Shown: positions 9,110 to 20,841 of the stretch, piece by piece | Position numbering within the stretch: the stretch's first letter is position 1 | Layout: each line of letters opens with the position of its first letter | From: Micrasema longulum | Taxonomy: Eukaryota > Arthropoda > Insecta > Trichoptera > Brachycentridae | Direction of reading: 5' to 3' | Length of the DNA: 64,000 nt | Assembly (NCBI GenBank): GCA_022494885.1 | Contig: JAGVSM010001371.1 | Location: 310,001-374,000, forward strand | Program-made: the position numbers and the translations under genes | The notes under the pieces: generated by a model | Seen by the model: the letters and a program-made list of their open reading frames with translations, nothing else | Databases searched by the model: none | What the model was told of the DNA's origin: nothing

Positions 9110-9415
9110 CGCAGTTCAGTGATCGGGGATAACCCAAGAAGATTTTAAATGCAAAGGAAAAATAAGAAAGCCAACCCTCCCAGAAGGGAAGATTCCCACC
9201 GCGATTGCCAAGCATTTAAAGACGTTTTTTTATCCCATTGAGACATTCCTTCAGTTGGAAGTAGACGGACGCCAATACTAACAAAGGAACGCTTTTTGTG
9301 TAACTCTTAAAAGACTGTGGTAAATAACCCCTTTGCTCGCAGCGATTTAACATCGGATAACCACAAGCAAAAAACAGAATATTCTAAAACTCTGACAATT
9401 GAAAAAAAGAAACAT
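9110..9415. other. Unassigned, GC-richer stretch next to repeat Q
   Basis: It contains GATCGGGGATAACCCAAGAAG and CCAACCCTCCCAGAAGGG. Frames are broken by stops and no family was recognised. It may be the continuation of the element carrying repeat Q, but this part is absent from the second copy. Confidence 0.25.
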
Positions 9416-9419
9416 GGAG

Positions 9420-9730
9420 ATATTTTTATTTAATTTAATTTATTTCGAATACAAACAGATGTACAGGTTAAATCAATATTTGAAATAACTATATAAAATG
9501 TATACATACCTGCCATCCAATTATATGTATTCACTAAATAATACTGTAACAAAGCGACGACGGCTTAAACTTAAAACTATGTAAATAAAAAATAAACTAT
9601 CTATTAAAATAAGATAAATATGAACAAAACAAGGAAATAGTGGGAAGGAAAAGAAGGAAATTGATAAGAAATAGTAAAGGATGATTGAAGAAAAATAAGA
9701 GTGAAATAGAACCCGAATCTTAGACGGTTG
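9420..9730 (-). repeat. Probable LINE 3'UTR remnant
   Basis: Layout (a T-rich start with TTTATTTC, then a purine-rich GGAAGGAAAAGAAGGAAATTG) resembles the minus-strand LINE 3' ends at 39.4-39.7 and 60.0-60.4 kb. No RT residues are readable. Confidence 0.3.
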
Positions 9731-9779
9731 TTTTTCACTCGATGACTGCTCTCACGTAAAAATCCAATAAAATAAATCG

Positions 9780-10020
9780 AGTGGCGAAAAGTTCGCCTTG
9801 TTGGCGAGTTCATCAACCATGCTTGAGGTCCTGAGTTCGATTCCAGGGACATAAAATATTTGTTTTTAAGAAATTTCGCTAAAATATTTCATTGTCTTTA
9901 AACAGGCATCTGAAGCATTTGGCTGATCACATTGCCTTCCAGGAACAGATAATTTAAATACATTCCACATTATTTTTTAATGCAGTGCCCTTAACACCAC
10001 AAGGTATGAATAAAAGTGTT
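9780..10020 (+). repeat. Diverged SINE S1
   Basis: A box-B-like GAGTTCGATTCCAGGGAC follows an anticodon-arm region (CCATGCTTGAGGTCC). The body keeps 'ggctgatcac' and the tail 'aatgcagtgcccttaacacc', in S1 order. Confidence 0.55.
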
Positions 10021-10428
10021 ATAATAGGGAATTTAAAAAAAAAAATAGGATGCCTAATTTCTTGTAGAAAATTATAAATCTCGTAAAACTTTTTAAGAAC
10101 GGGCCTACGTGGAAGTAAAGACATTCACAGGTGCTTTAGACAAAGCCTGTATACAAATATTCAGACATGACAAGTCATAAGCTTTGTTGATGCCTAAACT
10201 GCCAAAGTTTCCCATAATTCCTAGGTCTTTGTAAGATGTATGTTTCTCTTAATAAAGTGAATTTCGCACACGATTAAACGGTGTAAAATTTGATATTAAT
10301 TTAACATCGTCATTTATTAATTTATTAAAAAAATTGACTGCATAAATATGTTCACATATTTAATACAAGGATATCTTTATAAAACTGGTAGATTAGAAAA
10401 TAAAGGGCGTCTAATGGTTAGGATAGTC

Positions 10429-10466
10429 TCTATCTAACATGGCTTAGCCTGTTCTAAGATGGAGAT
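10429..10466. repeat. Short dispersed repeat, inverse copy at 42,747-42,782
   Basis: TCTAACATGGCTTAGCCTG and its flank recur inverted at 42.75 kb with few differences. Source element unknown. Confidence 0.45.
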
Positions 10467-10604
10467 TTTATATGTTTCAAAGCATAAATAGTTCTGGAAG
10501 AGTTAAACAAACACAAAAAAACTTAACTACTTAATTAAAAATGCATAGCTAATCAAATGTGATAATGTAATAATCATGATTATATAAATAACCCTCTTAG
10601 TTTG

Positions 10605-10835
10605 CCTATCATGCTTGAGGTCTCATGTTCAATTCTAGGAAGGTCAAAATAAATCATATTTGCTAAAATGCTGCGTCTACACGGCAATATTTCATGTTCG
10701 TAAACTGGCACCTACGGCGTAGGCTGATCACCTTACCTTAATGTAACATATGACTGATATATTCTGCATTTCGCATACTAAAACAGTGCCTTGTGCACTA
10801 TCAGACGCGAACAGGGGTATAATATGATGATAATA
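10605..10835 (+). repeat. Diverged SINE S1
   Basis: The anticodon-arm/box B region ATGCTTGAGGTCTCATGTTC is followed by an S1-like body (AAACTGGCACCTACGGCGTA, GGCTGATCAC) and tail (CAGTGCCTTGTGCACTATC), then GATGAT. Confidence 0.6.
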
Positions 10836-10839
10836 GAAC

Positions 10840-11280
10840 AAAATGATCTCTTAAAAATGTAAAATTAAGCGTAAAATCACCATTAAGATGCAACATAATG
10901 TTTTGAGGTTATATAAAGTTCAAAGATAAATCTAATTTCATGAACATTTAAATTATTTGTGAGTTTAATTACCAAATAAGTTTATGTATAAAATTACCCC
11001 ATAATATTTGTATTTAATTATTTTTAAAAGCGAATGAAATGAAAAAATATATCAATTTGGATTTTTCTAACATATGGTGACACATTTTCATTAAAAAAAA
11101 ATTGTGTGGGAAAATTATATCTACCGTAATTTAATGCAACATAAATTGACTTTTCATCTGATTTGAAATGAAAGATAAGCAAAAGGAAGTAAGATTTTTG
11201 ACAAAATAGGCAAAACATATGGATTATAATCGGTTCATGTGAATGAACGATTGCGTTTCATTCAAGATTCTTTAATTGTA
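10840..11280. other. AT-rich unassigned spacer
   Basis: No recognisable coding, RNA or repeat signal on either strand. Confidence 0.35.
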
Positions 11281-11299
11281 CGTCCAAAATTGATGTAGC

Positions 11300-11580
11300 T
11301 GTCAATGTTTTGTCCTGGTTTTTGAATCACGTTGTTTTTCTGTTAATTTAAAACGTTTGTGTGTTATTTTTCGGGAAATCAGTGTTTTACTCACGTTTTC
11401 CTGTTGACAGTCAGCGGATCTGAAGTGAAAACTGGTTCTTTCGCACGAGAAAAAGAAAATGGCTTTTCGCGCCTGCGCGGGTCAACAAATCGATTTGTCT
11501 AATACAAAACTTTAACCTACAAGTGGGCGGGATACAAAAAACAACAATTTGGACAAAACGTCAAAATGAGGTCACCTTAT
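11300..11580 (+). other. GC-richer stretch with a short Kozak-favoured ORF; possible promoter-like region
   Basis: AAAATGGCTTTTCGCGCC (ATG near 11459) opens a 19-codon frame with a good start context, preceded by initiator-like TCAGTG (11390s), but without a properly spaced DPE. No splice donor clearly ends the frame. Could be a decayed transposon or a 5' exon; unresolved. Confidence 0.2.
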
Positions 11581-11717
11581 AATAAGTCTAAATAAATATC
11601 TTTTATTTTTTATTTTTCAAGATTTTACGAGGTAAAGAGCCTTTCTATTCTCAACCTGCCCGTTCTTGTGGTGTCACAAGCGTTGCAATATATTTTTTTC
11701 TAAAGAAAAAAAAATAT

Positions 11718-11868
11718 TTGCGTTTTCATAATTTACCCAAATATTTCAATTTAATTGCCATTTTCAACGAGTTGTAAATAACTCACTGTGTAGAGTGGGG
11801 TTCAAACCTCAGACTTCTGATCCGTGAGTTTGCAACACAAGCCACAGGACCACAACCCGATTCAAATT
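11718..11868 (-). repeat. Second tRNA-derived SINE family (S2), copy 1
   Basis: Read on the minus strand: GGGTTGTGGTCCTGTGGCTT, a box A-like region, then AGGTTTGAACCCCACTCTAC with box B, followed by 'acaactcgttgaaaatgg' and 'atatttgggtaaatta'. Matches 24,054-24,215 and 63,700-63,810. Confidence 0.7.
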
Positions 11869-11879
11869 GCATTTAATGA

Positions 11880-12700
11880 ATTAATATCTCGGTAACGACT
11901 GTGAATATTACCACGATTTTTTTTGTGATCTTCAAGTTAACCTTAAAACAAAAGGAATAAAGGGTTACACATATTATGGTATATAAGATAATTAATTAAA
12001 TATTTTGTCCAACGGAATCTCCAAAAAATGACAAAATACCAAGTACCCTGAGACAATCTTATAAAACATTCATTTGATCGAAAGAGACGTAATCTAATTA
12101 GATAACTAAGCTAGGCGCACAAATCATTTTACATATTTATTTTGTTTGCGCAAGAAAAGGTTTTTGGCTTGCATATTGCTATGTTATATTTAGTTATTAA
12201 GGAATTAAACTTCCTTAATTTCTTTGTTGTTCTTAATATGTGCTTTTACAAAAAAAAAGATTTTTATTATTCAAGTCCCGAGTTTAGTTGTAGCAACTCC
12301 TGGAAATGTAATTTATATATTACGTATTATGCTTTGTAAAAAACTTTTTATTATAGGATTTATAAACAAATAAAAAAAAGGAAATAGACAGTGATTATCA
12401 GGCGATCATTTCCTTACCTCAAATCACTGAAAGTTAACCTAATGTAATCTAAAGTTATCACACAGTGACTCTAGGGAGTTTTTTCATACAGTACGTTAAA
12501 GATAAAAATACCCAAATCCACACAGATATATATAAACATAAATAATAGTAAGAAAAAAAGAAAAGAGCATTATATTATTAACTACTGTGCAGACATTAGG
12601 TCAAGTAACAAGCTACTGTCAGCTCCCGGTGGCTCAACATCCGCACAAATGGAAAATATACGAGTATATGACATATGTTCATAGAGACACTGTGTGGATA
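11880..12700. other. AT-rich unassigned spacer
   Basis: Poly-A tracts and short chance frames. No conserved motif recognised. Confidence 0.35.
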
Positions 12701-12729
12701 CAAATACAAAACATGAAATGCAAAAATAT

Positions 12730-13068
12730 TTATGTATTGACAAGTCAAGCTTTAGTGGAGTGACCATCTCGAGACAGTTCTCGAGACCCAAATCGAGTAG
12801 CCATTTTTTTGAAAATAATTTAAATTGTTCAAGATTTTTATCTGCTTTTGTGCAAATGGTTATTGTTATATATTCTTGGAGCAAGGTATATTTGACTCCT
12901 TTGACCATATGATGTTGTCATTTTAGGTGCCATGCATAGCTGTTTTGTTTTAAGACGCGTTTCATAGCTCGTATGGTAAATTTTATTTCCACCATGTTTA
13001 TGAGTGGGAACGAGAAGTGCCTTAACATACAGTTGCCTAACATTCAGAACACTTACTCGTTCAAACAC
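12730..13068 (-). pseudogene. Non-LTR RT C-terminal fragment
   Basis: Minus frame HTSYETRLKTKQLCMAPKM, then SYGQRSQIYLAPRIYNN, followed after a frameshift by LEQFKLFSKKWLLDLGLEN. A 'GQRS..YLAP.IYN' motif and a terminal amphipathic WLL segment are typical of Jockey-type C-termini. 5'-truncated. Confidence 0.65.
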
Positions 13069-13254
13069 CTCAGCTGTAGGTGTCCTGATAGGGACCTGTG
13101 TCCTTATCAGGACCCCGAGTAGAGCCTTGAGAACACACTTTGGCGCAATTATTTATTAGACATTTAATTATTTTTTTCTTAAAAGTTAAAAGTATAATGG
13201 CTTATTTGGGATTTCCAAAATTGATTAAATATTAATATTTTTACTAATATCCCT

Positions 13255-13400
13255 ACAGAGATGAGGTAGAATTTTTTCCAAATTCAGGATTATGGATATT
13301 CGAGCGTTTACAGGGCTAATGACCTGTCATTGGCTGGGTTAAGTGGCCACTTTACGTACTACAACATTCCCCATTCCGCTTATTAGCGAATATCCACACA
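13255..13400 (+). repeat. M-family fragment
   Basis: Contains TTTACAGGGCTAATGACCTG, CATTGGCTGGGTTAAGTGGC and CACTTTACG in M order. The flanks are diverged. Confidence 0.65.
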
Positions 13401-13899
13401 GGTAACATTTTTGATTTTTTGTATATATGTTATTAAATGAGAAACCATTCACAAGCGAGTTGGAGCGCCATCTATGTATTGATATTGAAGTTAAGTATTT
13501 TTAATTAGCATATTACTTTATTTTATGTATTTAAGACTCTTCCGAGTTAAATTAAGTACTAGTAATCGCCTGCAGATGACTGCAATTTGTTTTTACTTAT
13601 ATTTTGACCAGATCTTATTACACAACATTATTTTTGTTATTAAATATTAATATACCCACCTCTTTTAACTGTGAGGAGTTTTCCGTAACTCTCCATTATT
13701 ACCCTCTAATTAGGCGTTTTTTGTTCCTAACAATTTGCTAATCTAAAAATACCGTATTCACTCGAAATTGAACAAAAATAAACGACCACTTCTTCTCTAA
13801 CGTTTGACATCTCATAAGTCATCAGTTATCAAAATGCTTAAAGTTTTTATAATGTTATTTATCTTTTATAATGCTTACACTTATAAGTTTGATAACTTT

Positions 13900-13997
13900 A
13901 ACAGCCTTGCTCTGATTTGAATTTGAATCGTGCAACAGAGACGACGCTCTACAATGTCAAGTTTGATGAAATGGCCGACAGACTCTTTCTAAATGCC
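13900..13997 (+). CDS. Possible isolated coding exon (unidentified)
   Basis: After an acceptor-like TTTAACAG (ends 13901) a frame runs PCSDLNLNRATETTLYNVKF and then DEMADRLFLNAD, up to a possible donor GAT|GTATGC. Codon composition is richer in G+C than the surroundings. No protein family recognised and no partner exon found; it may be chance. Confidence 0.2.
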
Positions 13998-14059
13998 GAT
14001 GTATGCATAGAATTAATAATAGTCTAGAAGGAGCGTAAAATCATATTTGAATACATCGG

Positions 14060-15010
14060 ACTGTGTCCGAAAATCCCCTCACATTCGCCGCGCGCATTTG
14101 TGAAGTCGCCGCGTAATGCTGCACCAAGGGAAAAAAATATAATCAACAAATATATAAGGTAAAAAAAAAGCAATCTGTTAATTTCTCTAAAATTTTATTG
14201 TGCCCGCGAAAACATTTATTAAAACAACAGAAAAGATAGGTTAAGGGTCATTTAATTAGAGTAATTGAATTAATGAATTTTGATCTTAAAATATAAAACA
14301 ATTTTTTTTTTACATAAAACTAATATTTTTATATCATGTTAAATAATATTTGATGTTTTGAAGATAATATCGGTCAATTATTCACCACGGCGTTGTTTAA
14401 TCCGAGATCCAGTTTTCATAAGTTATCTCATCAGATGAGCAAAGTAGGGTAAAAAAAAATCTACTCTGGCAACACTAACGAAATGTCAAATTTGTTTTCT
14501 TCGACAATCTGACAGATGGAAAAATAATTAAATTTTTAAGCAATGCATTTGCTACTTACACATACATTTGCTAATTACACATGAAATGTGATCCCATCCT
14601 GTTTTTTAACCCAGCAGTATTGACACAACACGGCATAGTTGAATTGAAATCGGGAGTTGCGTACTGAGCAACGTCTAAAAAAAAACTAATAGGTCAAAAC
14701 GTAAAACTACTCTTTTGAGAGTAGTTTAGTCGCCTTCTGTTTGATGCGCATATGCGGTTTCTGGATTATTCTTAATTCTATGGATGTACGATATATAATA
14801 CCGGGAACTGTATTTACAAGTTAAATATGGCCACCAAAATTTAAATATAAAAACGCCTAATTTCTTGTTCTAAAATGAATAAATAAATAATTTGAAAGGA
14901 TTTCAAAATTTAAAAAAAAAATATTGATTTACAGAACGCAGAGTTAGATACCCTCTCGACACTCCTGTTTTTTTCAGTTCATTTTTTGTGGGGATTTTCG
15001 GATAGTGCTA
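14060..15010. repeat. Possible TIR-bounded element (weak)
   Basis: TCCGAAAATCCCC near 14066-14078 is repeated inversely near 14989-15001. The interval contains a CpG-rich patch (14,080-14,120) and a perfect 10-bp hairpin at 14,704-14,727 (AAACTACTCT, loop TTTG). No transposase frame and no clear target duplication. Confidence 0.3.
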
Positions 15011-15114
15011 ATAAAAGTATGAAGTAAGATAATTTTTGTGAAATTCACCTCAAGGGCTCCGTACAATAATAAATGTCGGGCGACAATATTTTGAGTTTGT
15101 CCCAATTTTTGTAG

Positions 15115-15312
15115 AAAAATACTGAATTCAACTCCCTGGGGATCTGTTTATATTAATATACTACAACAGAGATGAAGAACATTTTATAGAAGATAGTATA
15201 GAAGTCTATATTGACAGCTCCCTGGGGAGTTGAATCCAGTTCTTGTCTTGTAGACTTCTATATTACCTTCTCTAAAATGTTCTTCATCTCTGTTGCAATA
15301 TGCTAAAATGTC
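15115..15312. repeat. M-family foldback copy
   Basis: The left arm, from TTCAACTCCCTGGGG through CAACAGAGATGAAGAACATT to TAGAAGTCTA, is followed by the inverted arm TAGACTTCTATATTACCTTC, AATGTTCTTCATCTCTGTTG. A second 'ctccctggggagttgaatcc' block sits at the centre. It has a short-loop palindromic architecture. Confidence 0.8.
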
Positions 15313-15389
15313 TTGCAGCTAAAGAGCACATGCATGGTCGGATCCTAGCTCCTCGTTCTTAATCTTTATATATATAATTCCAATCAAAT

Positions 15390-15700
15390 TCTTTCCTTAC
15401 ATTCCTTATAATTTCTATTCATTTATTTCTTTTAACTGAATTTTTGGTAACACTTAAATCATATTGACTGACAGTAAATACATGTTTGAAAATCGCATTC
15501 ATGAATAAAGTGCTCCCCTGTTGGTGAGAAGAGCCGAGTTTGACATTTGCTAAAAGATCTATATTTGAAAATGAATTATTTTGTGTTTTGTAATTCAACC
15601 AAGGTACATACTTACATTTAAGTATTTGAAAATTTATAACTTTAAGTTTTGGAACTCAATCATAAACAAGAACCTAGGTACCTACTTATCAATGAAGAGT
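15390..15700 (+). repeat. Z-family repeat, partial copy
   Basis: Shares CAATCAAATTCTTTCCTTAC, AAGTGCTCCCCTGTTGGTGAG and GTTTGACATTTGCTAAAAG, in order, with 3,425-4,080 (+), 28,270-28,520 (-) and 51,140-51,430 (-). Confidence 0.6.
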
Positions 15701-16089
15701 CTTTTTCCAAGGTGCAGATGAGCCAACGTTCAGGCAGGACAACGTCTGTCGGGTCCGCTAGTTATGATATGAAATATTTCAAAATAACTTTTGACGCATT
15801 CTCTTGCGCACTTGTTACCAAACTCGCCATCCTCCAGTCGAGATATTCGTCACGAAATTTTATTTCGAACAGTTGAAATTCACCACCGTAACAAAAACGT
15901 TTAATTTATTTTACGGATGCTTATTTTTAGAGATGATTTTAAAATGAGATTTTTGTATAAGGGTCGATACTACACTTCCCATTATGATTGTTTGAGTTTA
16001 ATGAAATTTGACCGTTATATGAAATGACCATCGGAATGCAATTTCTCTTCTTATGAGATTAAAATTATTTCGCGATTTATTTATTTGGT

Positions 16090-16312
16090 TTAATGGTCAG
16101 CGCGTTTGCCTACAAAACAAGAGGTCTTGGGTTCGACTCCCGACATGGTTGATACAAAATATTGTGTTTCCACACCAGAATATTTTATAGTTCCTGGACT
16201 GGTACGAGAATTGTAAGACTGATCATCTTATCTTCACGAAACTCAAAAATGATCAAGATACGCTGCGATTGGTGAACCAATGCTGTGCGCCATGCACCGA
16301 CAGCTGTGAAAT
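16090..16312 (+). repeat. SINE S1, near full length
   Basis: Box A region GGTTTAATGGTCAGCGCG, box B GGGTTCGACTCCCG, body with 'ttcctggactggtacgag' and 'gactgatcatctta', and a tail with 'gctgcgattggtgaaccaatg'. Confidence 0.85.
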
Positions 16313-16429
16313 TTCGTAACTTCATGGCGTTTTTCTTCATTCCGTTTTGTTTGCCTTCTACTACGCTATAATACATTCCCAGTTATCCTATCTTTCATTC
16401 AAATGAGGTTTCGCTAGCAAAAATCAGAT

Positions 16430-16838
16430 CTCGGAAATATAAAATCTTTGGAACAGAGCTTTAAGAAACATTCTTAAATAGAAATGAGATTCCCATGTCA
16501 AGGATATCTACCGACAGACAAAAATACTTCCTTTCAAGGTGATGCCACTGCATGACATAACCGATACTATTTTGAATATCGTGAACTTTTCTGCTCACAC
16601 AAATTTAAAATACACATTTGGTCATGATATTCACAACTCCAATACGCGTCACTCGGGGAATCTTCATATATTTAAGTTTTGCTCAACGAAGTTTGGCAAA
16701 AGGTCTCTGGAAAATATTGGCTATTTTGAATGTAATAAACTACCCAATGAGCTAAGACACGAAAAGTCGATTAGCAAATCCAAAAGTGTCTCAATGAAAA
16801 AACATTACTTAAATCTTTTTGATAGTGAAAGTTGTTAA
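16430..16838 (+). pseudogene. Non-LTR RT C-terminal fragment
   Basis: One in-frame stop, then FKVMPLHDITDTILNIVNF, and later NSNTRHSGNLHIFKFCSTKF and GKRSLENIGYFECNKLPNEL. 'HNxNTRH...TKFGKRSLxxxGxxxxNKLP' is the C-terminal signature of a Jockey-type RT ORF. The 3'UTR extends to about 16,980. Confidence 0.75.
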
Positions 16839-17324
16839 TGTAATTTATATAGATGGTGTAAAATACTGTGTTTTATGTTTATAATGTTATGTTTTGTAAC
16901 TATTTTGGATTTATTAACTATGTATGATATTATGTATTGTCATTATTGGGTAGTGTTCATATAGAATAAACCTTTTGAACCTTTTCAAAGATGGTGAATG
17001 GTAATTATATTTATTTATTCATTCATGCATTTCATAATATACACAGTTTTTTGTTCACTTTGCCCAGCTGTATGAAACAGTACTTATGATTTTCTTGTTG
17101 TATTACTGTAGAATGTTTTATTATTTAAACTTTCTACTGAATATGCTGTATAATTTTTAGTTTTATTTTTTTTATAAATCTTGGGTATAAGGAAATTTTT
17201 GTAAAAAAAAAAAAACAAAAATAAGTTAAATATGTAGTATTATAAATGTTTGTAAAAGGCAAATTTGCCGTTTATATTAATAAAGTAAAATATCCAGAGA
17301 ATAATATGTTAATAAAGTAGGAGA

Positions 17325-17680
17325 ATCATGTTACAAAAACTCCCTCCGAGACGTGAAAAGAATCAATGTCCAAAGTAATAATGTTCAACATAGAGATAGT
17401 CCTTTCAACAGGCATAACCATTGGCATTGAAATGTTTCTTCTATGCCTGAAACTGAGCCAGTAGTGTAGTGATACTGAGCGTTCGATATTCGGTTCTGTG
17501 ATCGAATTCGCGAAGATTAACGATAAAACGCAAATAAACATTTTTTAATCGTTCCAACTTATCAATCAATTCAGAATTAGCATCTGGATAACATACATCT
17601 GCATAATCAGCCGTCTTGTATGTCTCTATAGTAGCTCTTTTTATAGAGGCTGTGTTCGACTAAATCATTAAAATTCTTTG
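17325..17680 (-). pseudogene. Non-LTR RT C-terminal fragment (family J3)
   Basis: The frame (with shifts) reads ADYADVCYPDANSELIDKL, ERLKNVYLRF, then MPMVMPVERTISMLNIITLD and DIDSFHVSE. The MPVxR(A/T)xxxxN...DIxIFHD segment is shared with fragments at 32,868-33,180, 37,110-37,440 and 50,890-51,080. Confidence 0.65.
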
Positions 17681-17689
17681 TTGGCAAAG

Positions 17690-18190
17690 CCTGAATTTCA
17701 AGAAATACCTTGGTGTAGAATCATATTATGTAGTTTGAGACAAAAAAGCTATCAATTTTTTTGCAGCCTAATACTGGGCACATCTAGTTTATCTTAATTT
17801 CTTGTTTTGAACTTATGGAAATCTCTTTTCCTTTTTAATTCATAAATATGTTTGTGAACGTACATTATATTTTCGTAAACACGTGACCGTCAATATTTTA
17901 ATATCTTTTTATTTATCTCTAAGTGACTCTCTGGGATTTATGTAATATATTGCTCAAACAGCCTTTTTCTGCAGCACAAAAACAGAGTCAACATCTGCAG
18001 TCGTTTCCCCCAGCAGTATACTATAAAATGTAATGGTGTGAAAGTAGCTGAAATAAAGTAACCTAACTGTTTCTACATCAGTAAGATGCTGAGACATTTT
18101 AATAGCGTTTGCAGCAGAACTTAGTCTATTTGATAAATAAGCTATATGTGGACCCCATTGAAGCTTAGATTCTAGTATTGTGCCTTAGAA
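17690..18190 (-). pseudogene. Jockey-type RT fragment (post-catalytic)
   Basis: Minus frame with shifts: NGVHIAYLSNRLSSAANAIK, LTDVETVRLLYFSYFHTITF, then ADVDSVFVLQKKAV. This is a common insect Jockey RT block (WGPHI..L.NRLSSAAYAI ... YFSYFHS ... VLQKRAVRAIY). Several stops and frameshifts. Confidence 0.75.
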
Positions 18191-18224
18191 TACTGAAGAA
18201 TCTAATGGGATAATCAAGTATCTT

Positions 18225-18430
18225 CTACATATCGTAGTGGAAGGGAAGATAGAATGTAGGCGTATGGGGCAAAAAAAAGCAACATGTCTCAGGAATCTTC
18301 GGCAGTGGTTTGGAATACTAGATGAAACTTGCTCGTCAGAATGGTCCAGGATCGAGAGAAGTTCCAAATGATGGTCGCCAACTTCCAATGGAAGCGGCAC
18401 AGGATGAAGAAAAAGAAGTGTATTATTCAC
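18225..18430 (+). pseudogene. RTE-like LINE C-terminus with GAA-type tail
   Basis: VVEGKIECRRMGQKKATCLR, NLRQWFG, then after a -1 shift DREKFQMMVANFQWKRH. The pattern EGK.EGRR.RGR...WLRN...W is typical of RTE-type C-termini. It ends in an AAGAAAAAGAAG simple repeat as expected for an RTE tail. Confidence 0.7.
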
Positions 18431-18900
18431 TTATGTACCATTCTATAAGGGTAATATATGCACAATATTATCCGGTATATATCTAGAAACAGCTGTTTGA
18501 AAGTATAGAAGCAAAACTCACGTACTCCCATTTTTTCGTTAAATGAATTGTAAATGTACCATTCAGCATTACAGAACGTCACACACTTTTACACTTTTTG
18601 ATTATTTGCGAATTGGTGGCTTAAATGTTATATTATTTTTTTTTTATTTTATGTTTGATTTTAAAAATAACTTAACTCTGCTAAATTTTATGTACATGTT
18701 TATTTAATGATAATTTTTTCTCATTTTCTTTTTTTTATTTTTTATTTAAATCTTAAAGTAGGGCACACATATTATACATATTGTTATGTGTGTTCTAATA
18801 ATAACATTGCAAATATATTTAATTTATAAATTGTTTATCACATATGTCTTAACCATTATTTTAAATTTTGGTATGTTTTTTTCTTCATATATCTTTTTTT

Positions 18901-19500
18901 CTATTTCGTAATACTTTTTAATTGCTTTAAATAAAATTGAATTTTGTGACTTTGCCTTTTTCCTAAATGGAAGTCTAATTTTGTTCTTTTCTCTAGTATT
19001 GTGATCGTGTTCATGCTGGTTCCGATCAATTTTTTTCCAAAATTCTGTTTTTTATTAGAGTTTATAATTTTATGAACAAATATCATTGCATTGTAAAATA
19101 TTCTTTGTTTATATGTTAATAATTTCATTTCATTTACCATCGACTTTACCCTCGTGTATCTGTTTTTTTTCAAAATGATTCCAAAGGCTTTATTTTGTAA
19201 TACAGTTAGTTTATCTATGTTTTCTTTGTTTGATAAAAATAAAATGCTACTACAGTAGTTAACGTGTGGTTCAATAATTGCTTTGTAAATAGTTTTGCAA
19301 GAGTCCTTATCAATAAATCTTCTGATCCTTCCCAAAATTGATATTTTTTTTGCAATCTTATTTATTACCATCTTAGCGTTTTGGTGAAATGTAAGTTTTG
19401 AATCCAACATTACACCTAAATATTTAATTTCAGTGACTTCATTAAGTTTTTCATGAGTAATCAACCTTACTATTTTATTTTACTTTTGGTGTTCATTTTT
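18901..19500 (-). pseudogene. Jockey-type RT fragment, 187-codon open frame
   Basis: Long intact frame containing ITHEKLNEVTEIKYLGVMLD, KLTFHQNAKMVINKIAKKI, KTIYKAIIEPHVNYCSSILF and LQNKAFGIILKKNRYTRVK. It covers the region after the catalytic FADD (YLGVxLD ... thumb) to the C-terminus. 5'-truncated; the lack of stops suggests a fairly recent insertion. AT-rich 3'UTR to about 18,600. Confidence 0.85.
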
Positions 19501-19764
19501 AAATTTAGAATACAACGGACACAACTTAAGTTAACACCTAACATATAAATAAAATAAAAATGTATATTATACTAAAGTGGAAAATGTGTGTTCTGATTTT
19601 GTATCCTTCATAAATTATATAATTTTGTCAACGGAGTTTTATAGGTCACCAGAATATTCTAGATTCCTGAACGAAAAGGAATTCAGGCAACCTTACCAGG
19701 AGTGTTCACTTTATTTCTCTTATTCAATCAATTTATTTATTTCCATATTTTTTTAAATGGTAAT

Positions 19765-19860
19765 ATGGAAGTTCAAACGTTTACAGAGTCTATGATAGCT
19801 GGTTACTTTACACACTGTGTAACGCTAACTATTCTCCCGGTGTTTGAACACCTACACCAC
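19765..19860 (+). repeat. M-family fragment
   Basis: GTTCAAACGTTTACAGAG, then TAGCTGGTTACTTTACACAC, TGTGTAACGCTAACTATTCT and a final TTTGAACACC, in M order. Confidence 0.65.
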
Positions 19861-19869
19861 CATTATTTA

Positions 19870-20841
19870 TTTATATATTTACATATACGCCTAATGGGCA
19901 TTTTTAAGGACACATTTATACCTATAAAATGATTATAAAGGAAAGTAGAAAGACATAATTGTATATAGTAGACTCGGTGGGGGTGGAAGCAGGAGAGAGG
20001 GGTTTTTATAATTGAATATGATTCAGTGATTGTTTGAAAGAAAACAACCTGTTATCAAAGAAATCAAGGCTGGTATGTTTGTTAGCAGATCTAAGACTTC
20101 TGGGCATAGGGAAATGAAAAGCATATTTAGTTCTATGGTCATCGGTATGAAAGAGTAAGTTTTGTCTGATGTTTCTAGTTGGGATATTTAATTTTATTTA
20201 GCTCAGTAGTTCAGGCGCATCAAAGAGTGAGTTGAGAATTTTGAATAGGACAAGAAGGTCGGATTTATTTCGACGGTCTTCAACAGAAGATATATTTAAG
20301 GTAGTTTCTAACCGATTGTACGTAAATTGGTCTCTGGATGAGCCCAGCTTTCAGCCTATCTTTCTCTAAAATGGATGTTGAACCGATTCAATATTTTTGA
20401 TGTGAACATCATAATATGGAGACCAGATAACAGAGAAATACCTAAGGTGGATGCAAACTACAAAACAAAATAAAGCTTTAAGTATATTGAAATTTTTGAA
20501 GTCAGTCGTGCTTCTGTTAATAAATGCAAGGTTTGATGACTTATTGAAAACATGTTCAATATGAATTGTAAATGAAAGTTAAGTGTCAAATATAATACCG
20601 AAATCTCGAATATTATACACAGATGATAATATTTTATCGTTCAGTGAGTAGTCGTATATGTTTGGATTTTCCAGATGAAAAAATCTCATAACCTTGCAAT
20701 TACTTAAGTTGAGATGTAGATTATTGGATGAGCGCCAGGTGCTAAAATACAGTAAATCAGATTGTAATAGTGAACAATCGGAAGGGCTGTCAATCTGTTC
20801 GAGAACCTAAGTGTCGTCAGCAAACAAAATGAAAATTCTTT
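19870..20841 (-). pseudogene. Jockey-like LINE (J1), RT fragment with FADD motif and 3'UTR
   Basis: From the right end: FILFADDT (the catalytic [F/Y]xDD box), VLEQIDSPSDCSLLQSDL, NLHLNLSNCKVMRF, then RYFSVIWSPYYDVHIKNIES, and the C-terminal NISSVEDRRNKSDLLVLFK, ILNSLFDAPELL. A few stops and shifts. The 3'UTR carries AGACATAATTGTATATAGTAG. This is the longest J1 copy and the reference for the others. Confidence 0.85.
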
